A stretch of 33,678 nucleotides of DNA from Planctomycetales bacterium. Its GTDB lineage: Bacteria; Planctomycetota; Phycisphaerae; Sedimentisphaerales; Anaerohalosphaeraceae. The position numbers and the translations under genes are program-made. Location of the stretch: NCBI GenBank assembly GCA_022615575.1, contig JAKEGM010000049.1:1-33678 (forward strand). Direction: 5' to 3'. Shown in pieces: positions 1-7,788 of this stretch (position 1 is its first letter; each line of letters begins with the position of its first letter). The notes below the pieces were generated by a model, which was given only the letters and a program-made list of their open reading frames with translations, made no database searches and was not told the DNA's origin.

Positions 1-129
1 AGAATAATTCTTGCGTAAAAAACAGTATCTTTTTTACCCCCTGCGCGGTATTTTATAAAATTAGGCCGGCCGGAAAAAGGATTCGTAGAGTCAAGAGAAT
101 GGCTGAAATCAGATAGGTGTAAATGAAAC

Positions 130-924
130 ATGATTAACCCCAAAATACGGAGCGGATTGAACATGGTGCAACCCCGGCAAATTGTACGGCTTCTGGCGCT
201 TCTTATCACAACGGCAGCGTGGGTATCTGCGCAGGAATCAGACCCGAACATACCATCCGAACTGAATATCGGTTTTGGAGTTGCCGCTTACAACAGTGTT
301 TATAAAGGGGACGACTCCGAAACGCTGGCAATTCCGATCATTTTCTATGAATCTGAGAAATTTTATTTCCGCGGGCGCATGGGGGGCTATCGCTTTTTCG
401 GAGACGAAACGTTTTCCGTTGCCGCAATTGGACAATGGCGGGTCGATGGCTATGATGACGATGACAGTTGGTTTCTGCGCGGGATGAAAGACCGGGAAAT
501 GACCCTTGACGGCGGTCTTTCGGCCACTTATTTTGACGGCTGGGGGGCAACGACCGTTTCACTGGTGACGGATCTGCTGGGTCGGCATGACGGGCAGGAA
601 CTGACGGTCAGCTACGGACATCGTTTTTTATCGGAACGCTGGACGCTGATACCGGCGGCGGGCGTCCTGTGGAAAAGCAACAATCTGGCGGACTACTATT
701 ACGGCGTTCGGGCCGGTGAAGCTATCTCCGGGCGTCCTGCCTATTCGGCCGGTGACGGGTGGGATCCCTTTGTCTCCCTCTATACGACGTACAAAATAAC
801 AGACCAATGGTCGTTTCTGGCGACGCTGCGTTACGAATGGCTTGGCAGTGAAATCACCGACAGCCCGATTGTGAACGACCATTATCAAGCAATGCTGATG
901 GCGGGCCTGATGTACCAGTTTTAG
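130..924 (+). CDS. MipA/OmpV family outer-membrane protein
   Basis: Predicted outer-membrane beta-barrel of the MipA/OmpV family, 264 aa. An N-terminal signal peptide (hydrophobic stretch about residues 18-32, probable cleavage after VSA before QE) is followed by family features: a GFG...YKGDD opening strand, SATYFDGWG, a VTDLLGRHDGQ segment, a LADYYYGV strand and the pattern DSPIV before the final strand. It ends in YQF, the C-terminal aromatic signature of barrels inserted by the BAM machinery. Family members are linked to MltA interaction or porin roles; the substrate here is unknown. The start is ambiguous: ATG 130 has an AGGTG ten bases upstream, and ATG 163 has GGAG at 149-152 and gives a more compact signal peptide. 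It stands alone, followed by a hairpin and the tRNA-Pro promoter. Confidence 0.82.
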   Translation: MINPKIRSGLNMVQPRQIVRLLALLITTAAWVSAQESDPNIPSELNIGFGVAAYNSVYKGDDSETLAIPIIFYESEKFYFRGRMGGYRFFGDETFSVAAIGQWRVDGYDDDDSWFLRGMKDREMTLDGGLSATYFDGWGATTVSLVTDLLGRHDGQELTVSYGHRFLSERWTLIPAAGVLWKSNNLADYYYGVRAGEAISGRPAYSAGDGWDPFVSLYTTYKITDQWSFLATLRYEWLGSEITDSPIVNDHYQAMLMAGLMYQF

Positions 925-952
925 GACGCCTGCCCCCCATCGGAAGTTAAAC

Positions 953-987
953 ATCCCACGTAAGGCGGCTGGGATTTTGGGCTTTTT
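953..987 (+). terminator. Probable intrinsic terminator after the MipA-like gene
   Basis: ATCCCA (953-958) can pair with TGGGAT (970-975), leaving an 11-base loop. This is followed by a T-rich stretch ending in five Ts (983-987). It sits 28 bases after the stop of the barrel gene and just before the -35 box of the tRNA promoter. The stem is short, so confidence is moderate. Confidence 0.45.
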
Positions 988-988
988 G

Positions 989-1017
989 TTGACAAACCGG
1001 GCGGGGTTATATATCTT
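989..1017 (+). promoter_or_regulatory. Sigma70-type promoter for tRNA-Pro (and queE)
   Basis: A consensus -35 TTGACA at 989-994 is separated by 17 bases from TATCTT at 1012-1017. The predicted start at about 1024 is 12 bases before the tRNA. No other promoter is visible before queE, so the same transcript could carry it. Confidence 0.7.
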
Positions 1018-1035
1018 GCCGCACGTGGCTAACGA

Positions 1036-1110
1036 CGGGGTGTAGCTCAGTTTGGCTAGAGCGCCTGGTTTGGGACCAGGAGGCCGAAGGTTCGAATCCT
1101 TTCACCCCGA
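1036..1110 (+). tRNA. tRNA-Pro (anticodon UGG)
   Basis: A 75-nt cloverleaf. The acceptor stem CGGGGTG pairs with CACCCCG. The D arm starts TAGCTCAG. The anticodon stem CCTGG/CCAGG carries the loop TTTGGGA with anticodon TGG. The T arm contains GGTTCGAATCC. The discriminator base is A, and CCA is not encoded. It lies 28 bases upstream of queE. Confidence 0.97.
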
Positions 1111-1138
1111 TTGACCGCGCCGTCCATCGGATAAAACG

Positions 1139-1816
1139 ATGATTGTCAACGAACTATTCTACTCTCTGCAAGGAGAAGGCCGTCTGGCCGGTGTGCCGAG
1201 CGTCTTTATCCGCTTAGCAGGATGCCCCCTGCGGTGCCATTGGTGCGATACGAAATACGCATGGAACCCCGATGCCGGCCAATCGATGACCCCCGAACAG
1301 ATACTGAAGCAGATTGGCCGTCATCCGACCCGCTATGTAGTTTTAACAGGCGGCGAGCCGCTGGTCCATGAGGGCGCTGCAGAGATTATCGCAGCCGTCA
1401 GCCGGTCTGGATACCATGTGACAATCGAAACAGCGGGTATCGCGTATTGGGCTGATTTGCCGGTAAATTTGATGAGCATCAGTCCAAAGTTATCCAATGC
1501 GCTGTTTCCAACCGCACAGAACTCGACTCTCGCCATGCCTTTGGCGGACCCGAACCTAATTGGCTGCCTGATAGATGCCTATGATTATCAGCTCAAGTTT
1601 GTGGTGGATACTCCCCAAGACCTGGACGAGATTGCAAAATTTCTGGATAAACTTGCACGTGTCGATATGTACAAAGTTTATTTGATGCCGCAGGCATCGA
1701 GAACGGATGAATACCTCGAAAAATCGCGATGGCTGGCGGATTATTGCATACAAACCGGCTTTTCCTTCTCCCCCCGACTTCAAGTTATGCTCTGGGGCGG
1801 CCAGCGAGGCAAATAA
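1139..1816 (+). CDS. queE: 7-carboxy-7-deazaguanine synthase QueE (radical SAM)
   Basis: Radical-SAM enzyme that ring-contracts 6-carboxy-tetrahydropterin to 7-carboxy-7-deazaguanine in queuosine precursor (preQ0) synthesis. It is 225 aa, normal for the family. Visible motifs are an N-terminal NELFYSLQGEG, the cluster-binding C29-x3-C33-x2-C36 (the CX3CX2C spacing) and TGGEP at 70-74 for SAM binding. The start is ATG 1139 without a strong Shine-Dalgarno. It follows tRNA-Pro closely and is probably co-transcribed with it, which places a tRNA-modification enzyme behind a tRNA gene. No queC, queD or queF is present in the window. Confidence 0.95.
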   Translation: MIVNELFYSLQGEGRLAGVPSVFIRLAGCPLRCHWCDTKYAWNPDAGQSMTPEQILKQIGRHPTRYVVLTGGEPLVHEGAAEIIAAVSRSGYHVTIETAGIAYWADLPVNLMSISPKLSNALFPTAQNSTLAMPLADPNLIGCLIDAYDYQLKFVVDTPQDLDEIAKFLDKLARVDMYKVYLMPQASRTDEYLEKSRWLADYCIQTGFSFSPRLQVMLWGGQRGK

Positions 1817-1982
1817 GTCTTCCTATAGGTATGCTTTTTCCTTTAAACCCTTTCTCTAAAACACACCAAAACCAAGCTCTTCTCCCCCTCTCTTTTTGGT
1901 ACACTTTGGCACACACCTCATTGTGGATTATTTAATGCACTTTTGCTTGTTTTTAAGTGCCTGAAATGCAAAGAGTTATGAA

Positions 1983-2055
<73 letters not shown>

Positions 2056-2224
2056 GAGCCATACGGCAAAGTTGGAAAATTAGCAAATCCCCTCCGTCAA
2101 TGCAAGCGAAATTCCTGAAAATCCCAAAATCCTCTGCGGCATTCATCGTACCGTACTGCTTGCAGTTTCAACCCATGTGTATTTTACAACTTTGCGCAAC
2201 ATTGATAATTTCTGAAATTTGGGA

Positions 2225-2252
2225 TTCAAATTGTCCGGCAATAATTTATAAT
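2225..2252 (+). promoter_or_regulatory. Candidate promoter of the ECF sigma operon
   Basis: TATAAT at 2247-2252 lies 16 bases after TTCAAA (2225-2230, four of six consensus positions). It is 32 bases upstream of the preferred ATG at 2285. An ECF operon may also be autoregulated, but an ECF-type promoter cannot be identified by eye here. Confidence 0.45.
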
Positions 2253-2284
2253 GAAGTAACGTATGTACTTTGGTACGCAAAACG

Positions 2285-2911
2285 ATGAATAAAAATGAAA
2301 CCAAATCCTTATCGGACAAAATGTCCGACGCAGAATTGCTCAATCGGTATCGCCAAGGCGATGAATGGGCTTTTAGAGAAATTGTAAACCGTTACAAAAA
2401 CTCACTTTACGCATTTTTGCGCCGGTTCGTCAGCCAGGAAGACATCGTCGAGGATGTATTCCAGGAAACATTCCTTCAGCTTTATACAAGCAGGGACAGC
2501 TTTGATACAGAACGCCCGCTGCGTCCTTGGCTTTTCACCATTGCCGCCAACAAAGCCAAGGATGCTCTGCGGAAGATACAGCGGCAGCCGGCGATGAGCA
2601 TGGGTGCCATTGCGGATGCAGGCGAATTCTCGGTGGACGAGGTCGTCAATATTCTGACATCCTATGAGACCACGCCGGACGAAGAGGTTTCCAGGGAAGA
2701 AACCGCCCAACGGGTCCGGCAGATTATAGCGGATATGCCGGAAAATTTGCGGGGAATTTTAATTTTGGCCTATTTTGAACAATTTTCCTACAAACATATG
2801 GCCGAGATTTTGAGTATACCTATTGGGACGGTCAAGAGCCGGCTTCACACTGCCGTGGTGTTTTTTATGAAAAAATGGAAAGCAGCGAATCGCGGGTTTG
2901 ATCAATCATGA
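2285..2911 (+). CDS. ECF-type sigma70 family RNA polymerase sigma factor
   Basis: About 208 aa from ATG 2285; the frame also opens five codons earlier at TTG 2270. Region 2 lies around residues 25-100, with the characteristic DIVEDVFQETFLQLY helix and RPWLFTIAANKAKDALRK. A linker with an acidic TPDEEV stretch leads to region 4 (about 140-195), with FSYKHMAEIL and GTVKSRLHTA as the helix-turn-helix that recognises the -35 element. Regions 1 and 3 are absent, as in ECF factors. The stop overlaps the next gene's start by four bases (ATGA), so the two are translationally coupled. This is the usual arrangement of an ECF factor with its anti-sigma partner. The signal and regulon are unknown. Confidence 0.93.
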   Translation: MNKNETKSLSDKMSDAELLNRYRQGDEWAFREIVNRYKNSLYAFLRRFVSQEDIVEDVFQETFLQLYTSRDSFDTERPLRPWLFTIAANKAKDALRKIQRQPAMSMGAIADAGEFSVDEVVNILTSYETTPDEEVSREETAQRVRQIIADMPENLRGILILAYFEQFSYKHMAEILSIPIGTVKSRLHTAVVFFMKKWKAANRGFDQS

Positions 2912-3987
2912 ATAAACTGACGCAGGAGCAGCAGCAGCTTATATTGGATTTTTATTTTCGGTGCGGCGAACAGGACGACATTGAGCGCGGTCGGGATTTG
3001 ATTGCGTCAAACCATGAGGCCTCAAGGCTTTATGCAAACCTCGAAATGTCTTTGACAGATCTGGACCATATCAAGTACGAGCCTTGTCCCGATAATTTGG
3101 CTGACCTGACGATTGCACGGCTGAAACTGGCTGCCAAATGTACAACATCATCCAACTCCCGCCTCCATCAATTACTGGAACAACAGAGAGAAGTCCCCCT
3201 GCCATCGGCTCAATCCGCCCGTGCGATATCTCATCCCAAGAAGAATTTTTTCCGCCCGGCGTTTGAAATACTGGCCACTGCGGCCAGCATTACCCTGATT
3301 GCGGGCATCCTCTTTCCTTCGTTTGTATCCCTGCGGCGTCATGCGCAGCAAAACACTTGCGCATACAACCAGGGACAAATCAGCAAGGCCTTTTCGTCGC
3401 TTGCCAGCAATGACGGGGCCCTCGCAAGCACCCGTGTACAAGCCGGGTCGCCCTGGTGGAAAATTGGAGACCAGGGTTCCGAAACGCAATCCAACACGCG
3501 CTATCCCTTCCATCTTGTCAAACAGGGCTATATCGACGGGCGCATGTTTGTATGTCCGGGCGACAAACAAGCCAAATGCCTGACGGACACCCCGGCGCAC
3601 CTTGGTCAACTCAACGACTTCCCCTCCCGCAGCAACATCAGTTACAGCTTTATCCTCTGGCACGACAAAAACAGCAATCCATTCACCGGCAGCCGACGCA
3701 TTATTGCCGGTGATCTGAACCCCGTCTTCAGAAAGATTTTGTTTCAGCAAAATACGTATCGCCAGCGCGATGAATTTGAACAGGTCCTGCTGGATGAAGA
3801 ACTTAAAAAAATACTAAGCGACAATCACCGCTGCCGCGGTCAAAATATTTTATACAGCGACGGAAGCATTGAATTCACCAAAAGCCGAATCATCAACGGC
3901 GATGATATCTTTACCATTCATGGCGTGGACATCTACATCGGCCGGGAAATCCCCGCCAGTGTCCTGGACACCTTCCTGACTCCTTAG
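2908..3987 (+). CDS. Putative anti-sigma-like membrane protein with pseudopilin-like exterior
   Basis: A 359-aa protein encoded in an ATGA overlap with the ECF sigma gene, so the context suggests an anti-sigma factor. Residues 1-110 would be cytoplasmic and helical; I see no zinc-type Hx3Cx2C motif. One membrane segment lies at about 118-141. What follows resembles planctomycete DUF1559/pseudopilin proteins: a helix after the membrane segment (CAYNQGQISKAFSSLASNDG), FVCPGD (214-219) and near the C-terminus HRCRGQNILYSDGS (307-320), close to the H-X9-DG signature but with ten residues between H and D. The FEILATAASITL stretch echoes a prepilin helix without an obvious prepilin cleavage site, and it is internal. 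The anti-sigma role is inferred from position. A related alternative is a surface assembly protein. Confidence 0.7.
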   Translation: MNKLTQEQQQLILDFYFRCGEQDDIERGRDLIASNHEASRLYANLEMSLTDLDHIKYEPCPDNLADLTIARLKLAAKCTTSSNSRLHQLLEQQREVPLPSAQSARAISHPKKNFFRPAFEILATAASITLIAGILFPSFVSLRRHAQQNTCAYNQGQISKAFSSLASNDGALASTRVQAGSPWWKIGDQGSETQSNTRYPFHLVKQGYIDGRMFVCPGDKQAKCLTDTPAHLGQLNDFPSRSNISYSFILWHDKNSNPFTGSRRIIAGDLNPVFRKILFQQNTYRQRDEFEQVLLDEELKKILSDNHRCRGQNILYSDGSIEFTKSRIINGDDIFTIHGVDIYIGREIPASVLDTFLTP

Positions 3988-4133
3988 CCGGACAGTCCCG
4001 CAAACTCAAGCATCCCCCCGGGGGCGAGCGCGGCAGGGTTCTTACAGCAGCGTACAAGGAACTAAAACCATCTAACGCACCGTTCCCAACGGAGCCGCTC
4101 GTGGGGGGCTAAAATGCCGCAAGGATTGCATCT

Positions 4134-5504
4134 TCAGATGAATCGGGAAAAGACGCCTTTTACAGCGGTGAGGATTTTTTTACAGCGGACCGCCCGTTGG
4201 AGACAGCGGCATCGGGCCTGCCAGGGCTGTCGGCCCCGATGCAGTCGCCGGCACTTCTGAACACACTCGTCGGCCTGAAGCCATTTTTCAAGCTTATAGT
4301 ACAGCCAGCCGGCAGCCAGCAGCCAATCGGGCCGGGATGAATTAACACACAGCGCCTGTTCCACACAGTCCACCGCTCCTTTATAATCGCCGTGGATCGC
4401 CAGCGCCATCCCCAGTCCGTAAAAAGCCCCATCGTGGGTGCCGGCCCCGTTAAGCACCTGCATAAAGCAGTTGCTGGCATCCGTTACCAAACCATTCTGC
4501 AGAAACAGCCGCCCCATCGCCAACAGCACATCGACATCCTCAACCCCCAACTGGAATTCTTCTCGCAGCAGTGAAATGGCCCTGTGTTTGTCTCCCTGTT
4601 TGAGGCAAAACTCGGCCATGCGAAACCGCGGCCCAATTAACGACCCGTCGCCCTGATGGGCACGGCGATAGCACCCGTGCGCCTGTTCGGCGGCTCCCCG
4701 GATGCGATAGACCTCACCCAGGTAGAATTGAGCCGCAGCGAAGGTTTTGTCAAATTCAAGAATCCGACTGAATTTCTCCTTAGCCCCTTCCATGTCGCCG
4801 CTTTCCAGCAGGAACAGCCCAAAATCAAGAATGACCTCCAAATCCATCGGATTTTTCCGCAATTCGATTAAAAATTCCTCCTGGGCGCGGCCGCCCTGCC
4901 CGCTGACCCAACAGGCCTGTGCCAGCCGGTAGTGGATTTGCGGATGATTGGGGTCGAGCTGGGCGCATTTATCCCAGCACCAGATCGCCCGTTCATAGCA
5001 GCCGCGGGTGAACAGCGAATTGCCGATGTTATAAAAACAGAGGGGGCATTCCGGGCTAATCTGCTGAGCCATATAAAACATCTGTTCGGCTCGTTCGTGC
5101 TGCTCCATTTCCGTATAAACGATGATGCGGTTGCAGTAGGCCGCCTCAAATGCCGGGTCAATTTGTTCAATCCGCTCAAAAAACTCGATGGCTCTGTCAT
5201 ATTGGCCGGCCCGGGTGCAATCCACCCCCAGACAATTCAAAATCTCGACATCGCCCGGCGCAAATTCAAGGGCGTGTTGGTAGAATTCGATGGCTTTTTC
5301 ATACTGTTCCAGGGCATCCAACGTCAGCCCCATGTCAAAATACCACTCGCCGTGTTCCGGCCTCAGGCGAATCGCCAGGTCGAGCTTTTCCAGTGCCTTC
5401 TGCATGTGGCCCTCTTCGTACAGCCCATAGGCCTCCACAGCCAACTCCTCGGCCTGATCCCACTGATGCGAGGTTCCATCAAACTCATCTTGCCAATCTA
5501 ACAT
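4134..5504 (-). CDS. Tetratricopeptide-repeat protein
   Basis: A 456-aa protein made almost entirely of TPR units from about residue 18 to 420. Recognisable repeats include EHGEWYFDMGLTLDALEQY, CLGVDCTRAGQYDRAIEFF, CFYNIGNSLFTRGCYERAI, AQFYLGEVYRIRGAAEQA and GAFYGLGMALAIHGDYKGAV, each with the W/L-G-Y-A-F-P spacing of the fold. No signal peptide or membrane segment is seen, so it is probably cytoplasmic. The C-terminus (about 425-456) is basic and Cys/Arg rich. It is a protein-interaction scaffold with no visible catalytic domain. ATG 5504 has GGAG five bases upstream. It is monocistronic and divergent from ribH. Confidence 0.85.
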   Translation of the reverse strand: MLDWQDEFDGTSHQWDQAEELAVEAYGLYEEGHMQKALEKLDLAIRLRPEHGEWYFDMGLTLDALEQYEKAIEFYQHALEFAPGDVEILNCLGVDCTRAGQYDRAIEFFERIEQIDPAFEAAYCNRIIVYTEMEQHERAEQMFYMAQQISPECPLCFYNIGNSLFTRGCYERAIWCWDKCAQLDPNHPQIHYRLAQACWVSGQGGRAQEEFLIELRKNPMDLEVILDFGLFLLESGDMEGAKEKFSRILEFDKTFAAAQFYLGEVYRIRGAAEQAHGCYRRAHQGDGSLIGPRFRMAEFCLKQGDKHRAISLLREEFQLGVEDVDVLLAMGRLFLQNGLVTDASNCFMQVLNGAGTHDGAFYGLGMALAIHGDYKGAVDCVEQALCVNSSRPDWLLAAGWLYYKLEKWLQADECVQKCRRLHRGRQPWQARCRCLQRAVRCKKILTAVKGVFSRFI

Positions 5505-5628
5505 GCATGCTCCGCTGCGTTGTGTTTTGTCTTGATATAAGGGTCCGTCACAGGTATATCGTCAGAAAAATACCCCGGCTTAGGCGGGCTTCGGGATTTT
5601 GGCGTTTTTTTGCCGGACCGGAGTTTTT

Positions 5629-5670
5629 CTGGCATTTGAACCCTTAACCTCATATAATCTCAGAGGTTAA
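5629..5670 (+). promoter_or_regulatory. ribH-nusB-parA promoter with palindrome around the -10
   Basis: CTGGCA (5629-5634), 18 bases, then a perfect TATAAT (5653-5658). The -10 lies inside a perfect inverted repeat, TTAACCTC (5644-5651) and GAGGTTAA (5663-5670), with an 11-base spacer. A protein bound to this dyad would block the promoter. ribH begins about 130 bases downstream. I do not see the conserved core of an FMN riboswitch in the leader. Confidence 0.5.
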
Positions 5671-5798
5671 AGATGTTTTTTCGGGCCGACGGCGTAAAGC
5701 GGATAAATTGTCGATGACTTTTGCCCGCCCGTCCGATAAGATAGTGATGGTTGTTTTGCTTTTCCAATGAGAAAATGGCTTTTTACGGAGTTTAACAG

Positions 5799-6263
5799 AT
5801 GGTTCAGGAAATTAAAGGTCAATTAACCGCCGGAAAAAACAAATTCGCAATCGTGGTCAGCCGGTTTAATGAATTCATCACCAGCAAACTGGTGAGCGGG
5901 GCTGTCGATACGCTCCAGCGTCACGGCGCCGCCGACAATCAAATCACCGTCGTATGGGTGCCGGGAACCATCGAGATTACCGTGGCAGCCAAAAAACTGG
6001 CCGAAAGCGGCAAGTACGCCGCAGTCCTTTGCCTGGGTGCGGTGATTCGTGGTTCGACCAGCCATTACGACTATGTCTGCCAGCAAATCTCACGCGGCGT
6101 CGGGCAAATCAATTACGATACCAGCGTTCCGGCGATTTTCGGGGTCTTGACCTGTGATACCCTTGAACAGGCCATTGAACGCGCCGGCTCCAAACAGGGA
6201 AACGCCGGAGTCAATGCCGCGATGGCTGCAATGGAAATGGCCAATCTGATGGGGCAGCTGTAA
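5799..6263 (+). CDS. ribH: 6,7-dimethyl-8-ribityllumazine synthase RibH
   Basis: Condenses 5-amino-6-ribitylaminouracil with 3,4-dihydroxy-2-butanone-4-phosphate, the penultimate step of riboflavin synthesis. It is 154 aa, the normal length. Family motifs are VVSRFNEFI near residue 20, VPGTIEI (54-60), the GAVIRG loop (80-85) followed by catalytic-type H89, and GVLT (115-118). GGAG eight to nine bases before ATG 5799 supports the start. Twelve bases separate it from nusB, a common bacterial pairing. No other rib gene is in the window. Confidence 0.97.
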   Translation: MVQEIKGQLTAGKNKFAIVVSRFNEFITSKLVSGAVDTLQRHGAADNQITVVWVPGTIEITVAAKKLAESGKYAAVLCLGAVIRGSTSHYDYVCQQISRGVGQINYDTSVPAIFGVLTCDTLEQAIERAGSKQGNAGVNAAMAAMEMANLMGQL

Positions 6264-6275
6264 CCGCCGGAATGG

Positions 6276-6752
6276 ATGAAATTAACACTCGTCGAAGGAA
6301 CACCTTTGGATCGCAGAACGATAGCCAGAGAACTCACGATGCAGGCTCTTTGCCAATTGGATGTACAAGGCAGCGATGTCATACCGATGCTGCGCCTCTT
6401 TTTCCGTGAGAATACCGATGACCCGATGACGGTGAATCTTGCGGAAAAATGGACACTCGATGCATGGGAGGTTGTTCGGGCATCCGACGACCTGATTGCG
6501 CAAGTGGCGGTGCGATGGAAGCTGTCGCGGCTGTCGCATGTGGATCGGGCCATTCTGCGGATGTCCGTCTATCAGCTGCGATACTGTTCCGATATTCCCT
6601 GCAAAGTCGTCATCAATGAGGCCATCGAAATCGCCAAAAAATTCAGCACGGAACAATCACCCCGCTTTGTCAACGGCGTACTGGATGCCGTCCTTAAAAC
6701 ACTTCAGACCCCCCCTGTATCGTCATCCTCTGCGGAGGGATCATGCGGCTGA
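6276..6752 (+). CDS. nusB: Transcription antitermination factor NusB
   Basis: RNA-binding partner of NusE (S10) in antitermination complexes at boxA sites of rRNA operons. It is 158 aa, all-helical, with the N-terminal RRTIARELTMQALCQLD signature and the C-terminal VVINEAIEIAKKF...PRFVNGVLDAVLK block typical of NusB. The start ATG 6276 is weakly supported by a GGA; an upstream ATG at 6272 is in another frame. The end overlaps parA by ten bases. A short Ser/Ala tail follows the domain. Confidence 0.95.
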   Translation: MKLTLVEGTPLDRRTIARELTMQALCQLDVQGSDVIPMLRLFFRENTDDPMTVNLAEKWTLDAWEVVRASDDLIAQVAVRWKLSRLSHVDRAILRMSVYQLRYCSDIPCKVVINEAIEIAKKFSTEQSPRFVNGVLDAVLKTLQTPPVSSSSAEGSCG

Positions 6753-7693
6753 GAACAATTGCAGTTCTGAATCAAAAAGGCGGCGTGGGCAAAACCACAA
6801 CCGTCGTCAATATGGCTGCCGCCCTGGCCCTCAAAGGCCGGCAGGTGCTGGTCATCGATATGGACCCGCAGGCCCACCTGACCATTCACCTCGGCGCCGA
6901 CCGCGACGCCGATGCTCCGGGGACATACGAGGTGCTTACCGAAGGCGCTTCATTAACGGATGCCGCACGGTCGGTGCGGGAAAACCTGTGGCTGCTGGGC
7001 GCCAGCATTGACCTGGTGGGCGCCGAAGCCGAACTGGTAACCGAAGTAGGCCGTGAAATCATCCTCCGGCAGGCGCTAGAAACCGTACGGAGCCGATTTG
7101 ACTATGTGATTATCGATTGCCCGCCGTCGCTGGGCTTATTGACGCTCAATGCGCTGGCTGCCGTCGACGAAGTGGTTATCCCGATTCAGCCGCATTTTCT
7201 GGCCCTGCAGGGCTTCAGCCGGCTGCTGCAAACGATTACGCTTGTTCAGACCCGTATCAATCCTGCGCTGCGGGTATCGGCCATTTTAATGTGCATGTTT
7301 GACAGCCGCACCAGCTTATCCAACGAGGTCTGTCAGGATATTGAGCGTTTCTTGTCGGCGGCGCGCAGCAGCGAGCAGCCCTGGTCAAGGGCCGCCGTTA
7401 TCCCGGTGCATATCCGGCGCAACATTAAACTGGCCGAAGCCCCCAGCCACGGCCAAACCATTTTTGAATACGAACCAACCTGTAATGGCGCCGCCGATTA
7501 CCAGGCGGTGGCCGACTTCATCGACTATCCTGCACCGGCCGCAGAATCGGCCCCTGTCGCGGATAGGGAACAACCTGCGCTTCACATCGATACGACAGCA
7601 CCCATCGAAGTATCGGCGAATCCCGCCAATACCGCCAACGCACTGCAAACCGAAGCCCAACCGGCAGCCGAAGAAAAGCCGGCGGGCGTTTGA
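6743..7693 (+). CDS. parA: ParA/Soj-family ATPase
   Basis: Cytoplasmic P-loop ATPase of the ParA/MinD class, 316 aa. The deviant Walker A is KGGVGKTT (residues 12-19), with DMDPQAHLT after strand 2 (Walker A-prime region) and the Walker B region VIIDCPPSLG. GGEG-like spacing is replaced by a good Shine-Dalgarno, GAGGG, just before ATG 6743, inside the nusB end. The last 55 or so residues are an Ala/Pro/Glu-rich low-complexity tail not needed for the fold. No parB lies next to it, so it may be an orphan ParA that positions some other cargo, or the parB partner may be elsewhere. It is the last gene of the ribH operon. Confidence 0.9.
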   Translation: MRLRTIAVLNQKGGVGKTTTVVNMAAALALKGRQVLVIDMDPQAHLTIHLGADRDADAPGTYEVLTEGASLTDAARSVRENLWLLGASIDLVGAEAELVTEVGREIILRQALETVRSRFDYVIIDCPPSLGLLTLNALAAVDEVVIPIQPHFLALQGFSRLLQTITLVQTRINPALRVSAILMCMFDSRTSLSNEVCQDIERFLSAARSSEQPWSRAAVIPVHIRRNIKLAEAPSHGQTIFEYEPTCNGAADYQAVADFIDYPAPAAESAPVADREQPALHIDTTAPIEVSANPANTANALQTEAQPAAEEKPAGV

Positions 7694-7696
7694 GAG

Positions 7697-7782
7697 TAAA
7701 AAGAAAAGGCTGCTTCGTGGATGATGAGAAGCAACCTTTTGTATTGAAGACCGCTCTGGCGAACGATCTTATCATTCAATTG
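7697..7782 (-). ncRNA. Candidate small RNA between parA and the E2-like gene
   Basis: A minus-strand promoter (TTGACA, 17 bases, AATAAT; 7789-7817) predicts a start near 7782. About 40 bases later comes a hairpin (7704-7740): a 13-bp stem AAAAGGTTGCTTC/GAAGCAGCCTTTT with one G-U pair and an 11-base loop, then TTTTCTTTTT. Read on the plus strand the same stem has a C-A mismatch and a poor T tract, so the hairpin suits the minus strand. No convincing ORF lies inside. The product would be about 85 nt. Alternatively, the hairpin is simply the terminator of the E2-like gene, with a fortuitous promoter. Confidence 0.45.
7704..7740 (-). terminator. Strong intrinsic terminator, best on the minus strand
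   Basis: A 13-bp stem with 11-base loop, followed on the minus strand by TTTTCTTTTT. It can end minus-strand transcripts (small RNA or E2-like mRNA). It also lies 11 bases after the parA stop, and its imperfect plus-strand form may serve parA. Confidence 0.75.
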
Positions 7783-7788
7783 CATTCA

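Noticed and set aside
1-129. Upstream gene entering from the left edge, or a regulatory element
   Set aside because: No coding frame of note enters from the edge. An AT-rich 8-bp inverted repeat (GTAAAAAA/TTTTTTAC) is present but too simple to interpret.
4012-4117. C/G-run pairing (CCCCCC...CGAGCG with CGCTCG...GGGGGG) after the anti-sigma-like gene
   Set aside because: Arms can pair in several ways and are separated by over 70 bases with no T tract, so I cannot call a terminator or cruciform.
5671-5798. FMN riboswitch before ribH
   Set aside because: The leader has none of the conserved RFN junction blocks that I could recognise, and is short.
6743-7693. Chromosome origin or centromere near parA
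   Set aside because: No parB, parS-like repeat, DnaA-box cluster, dnaA or gidA is seen. ParA alone is not evidence for an origin.
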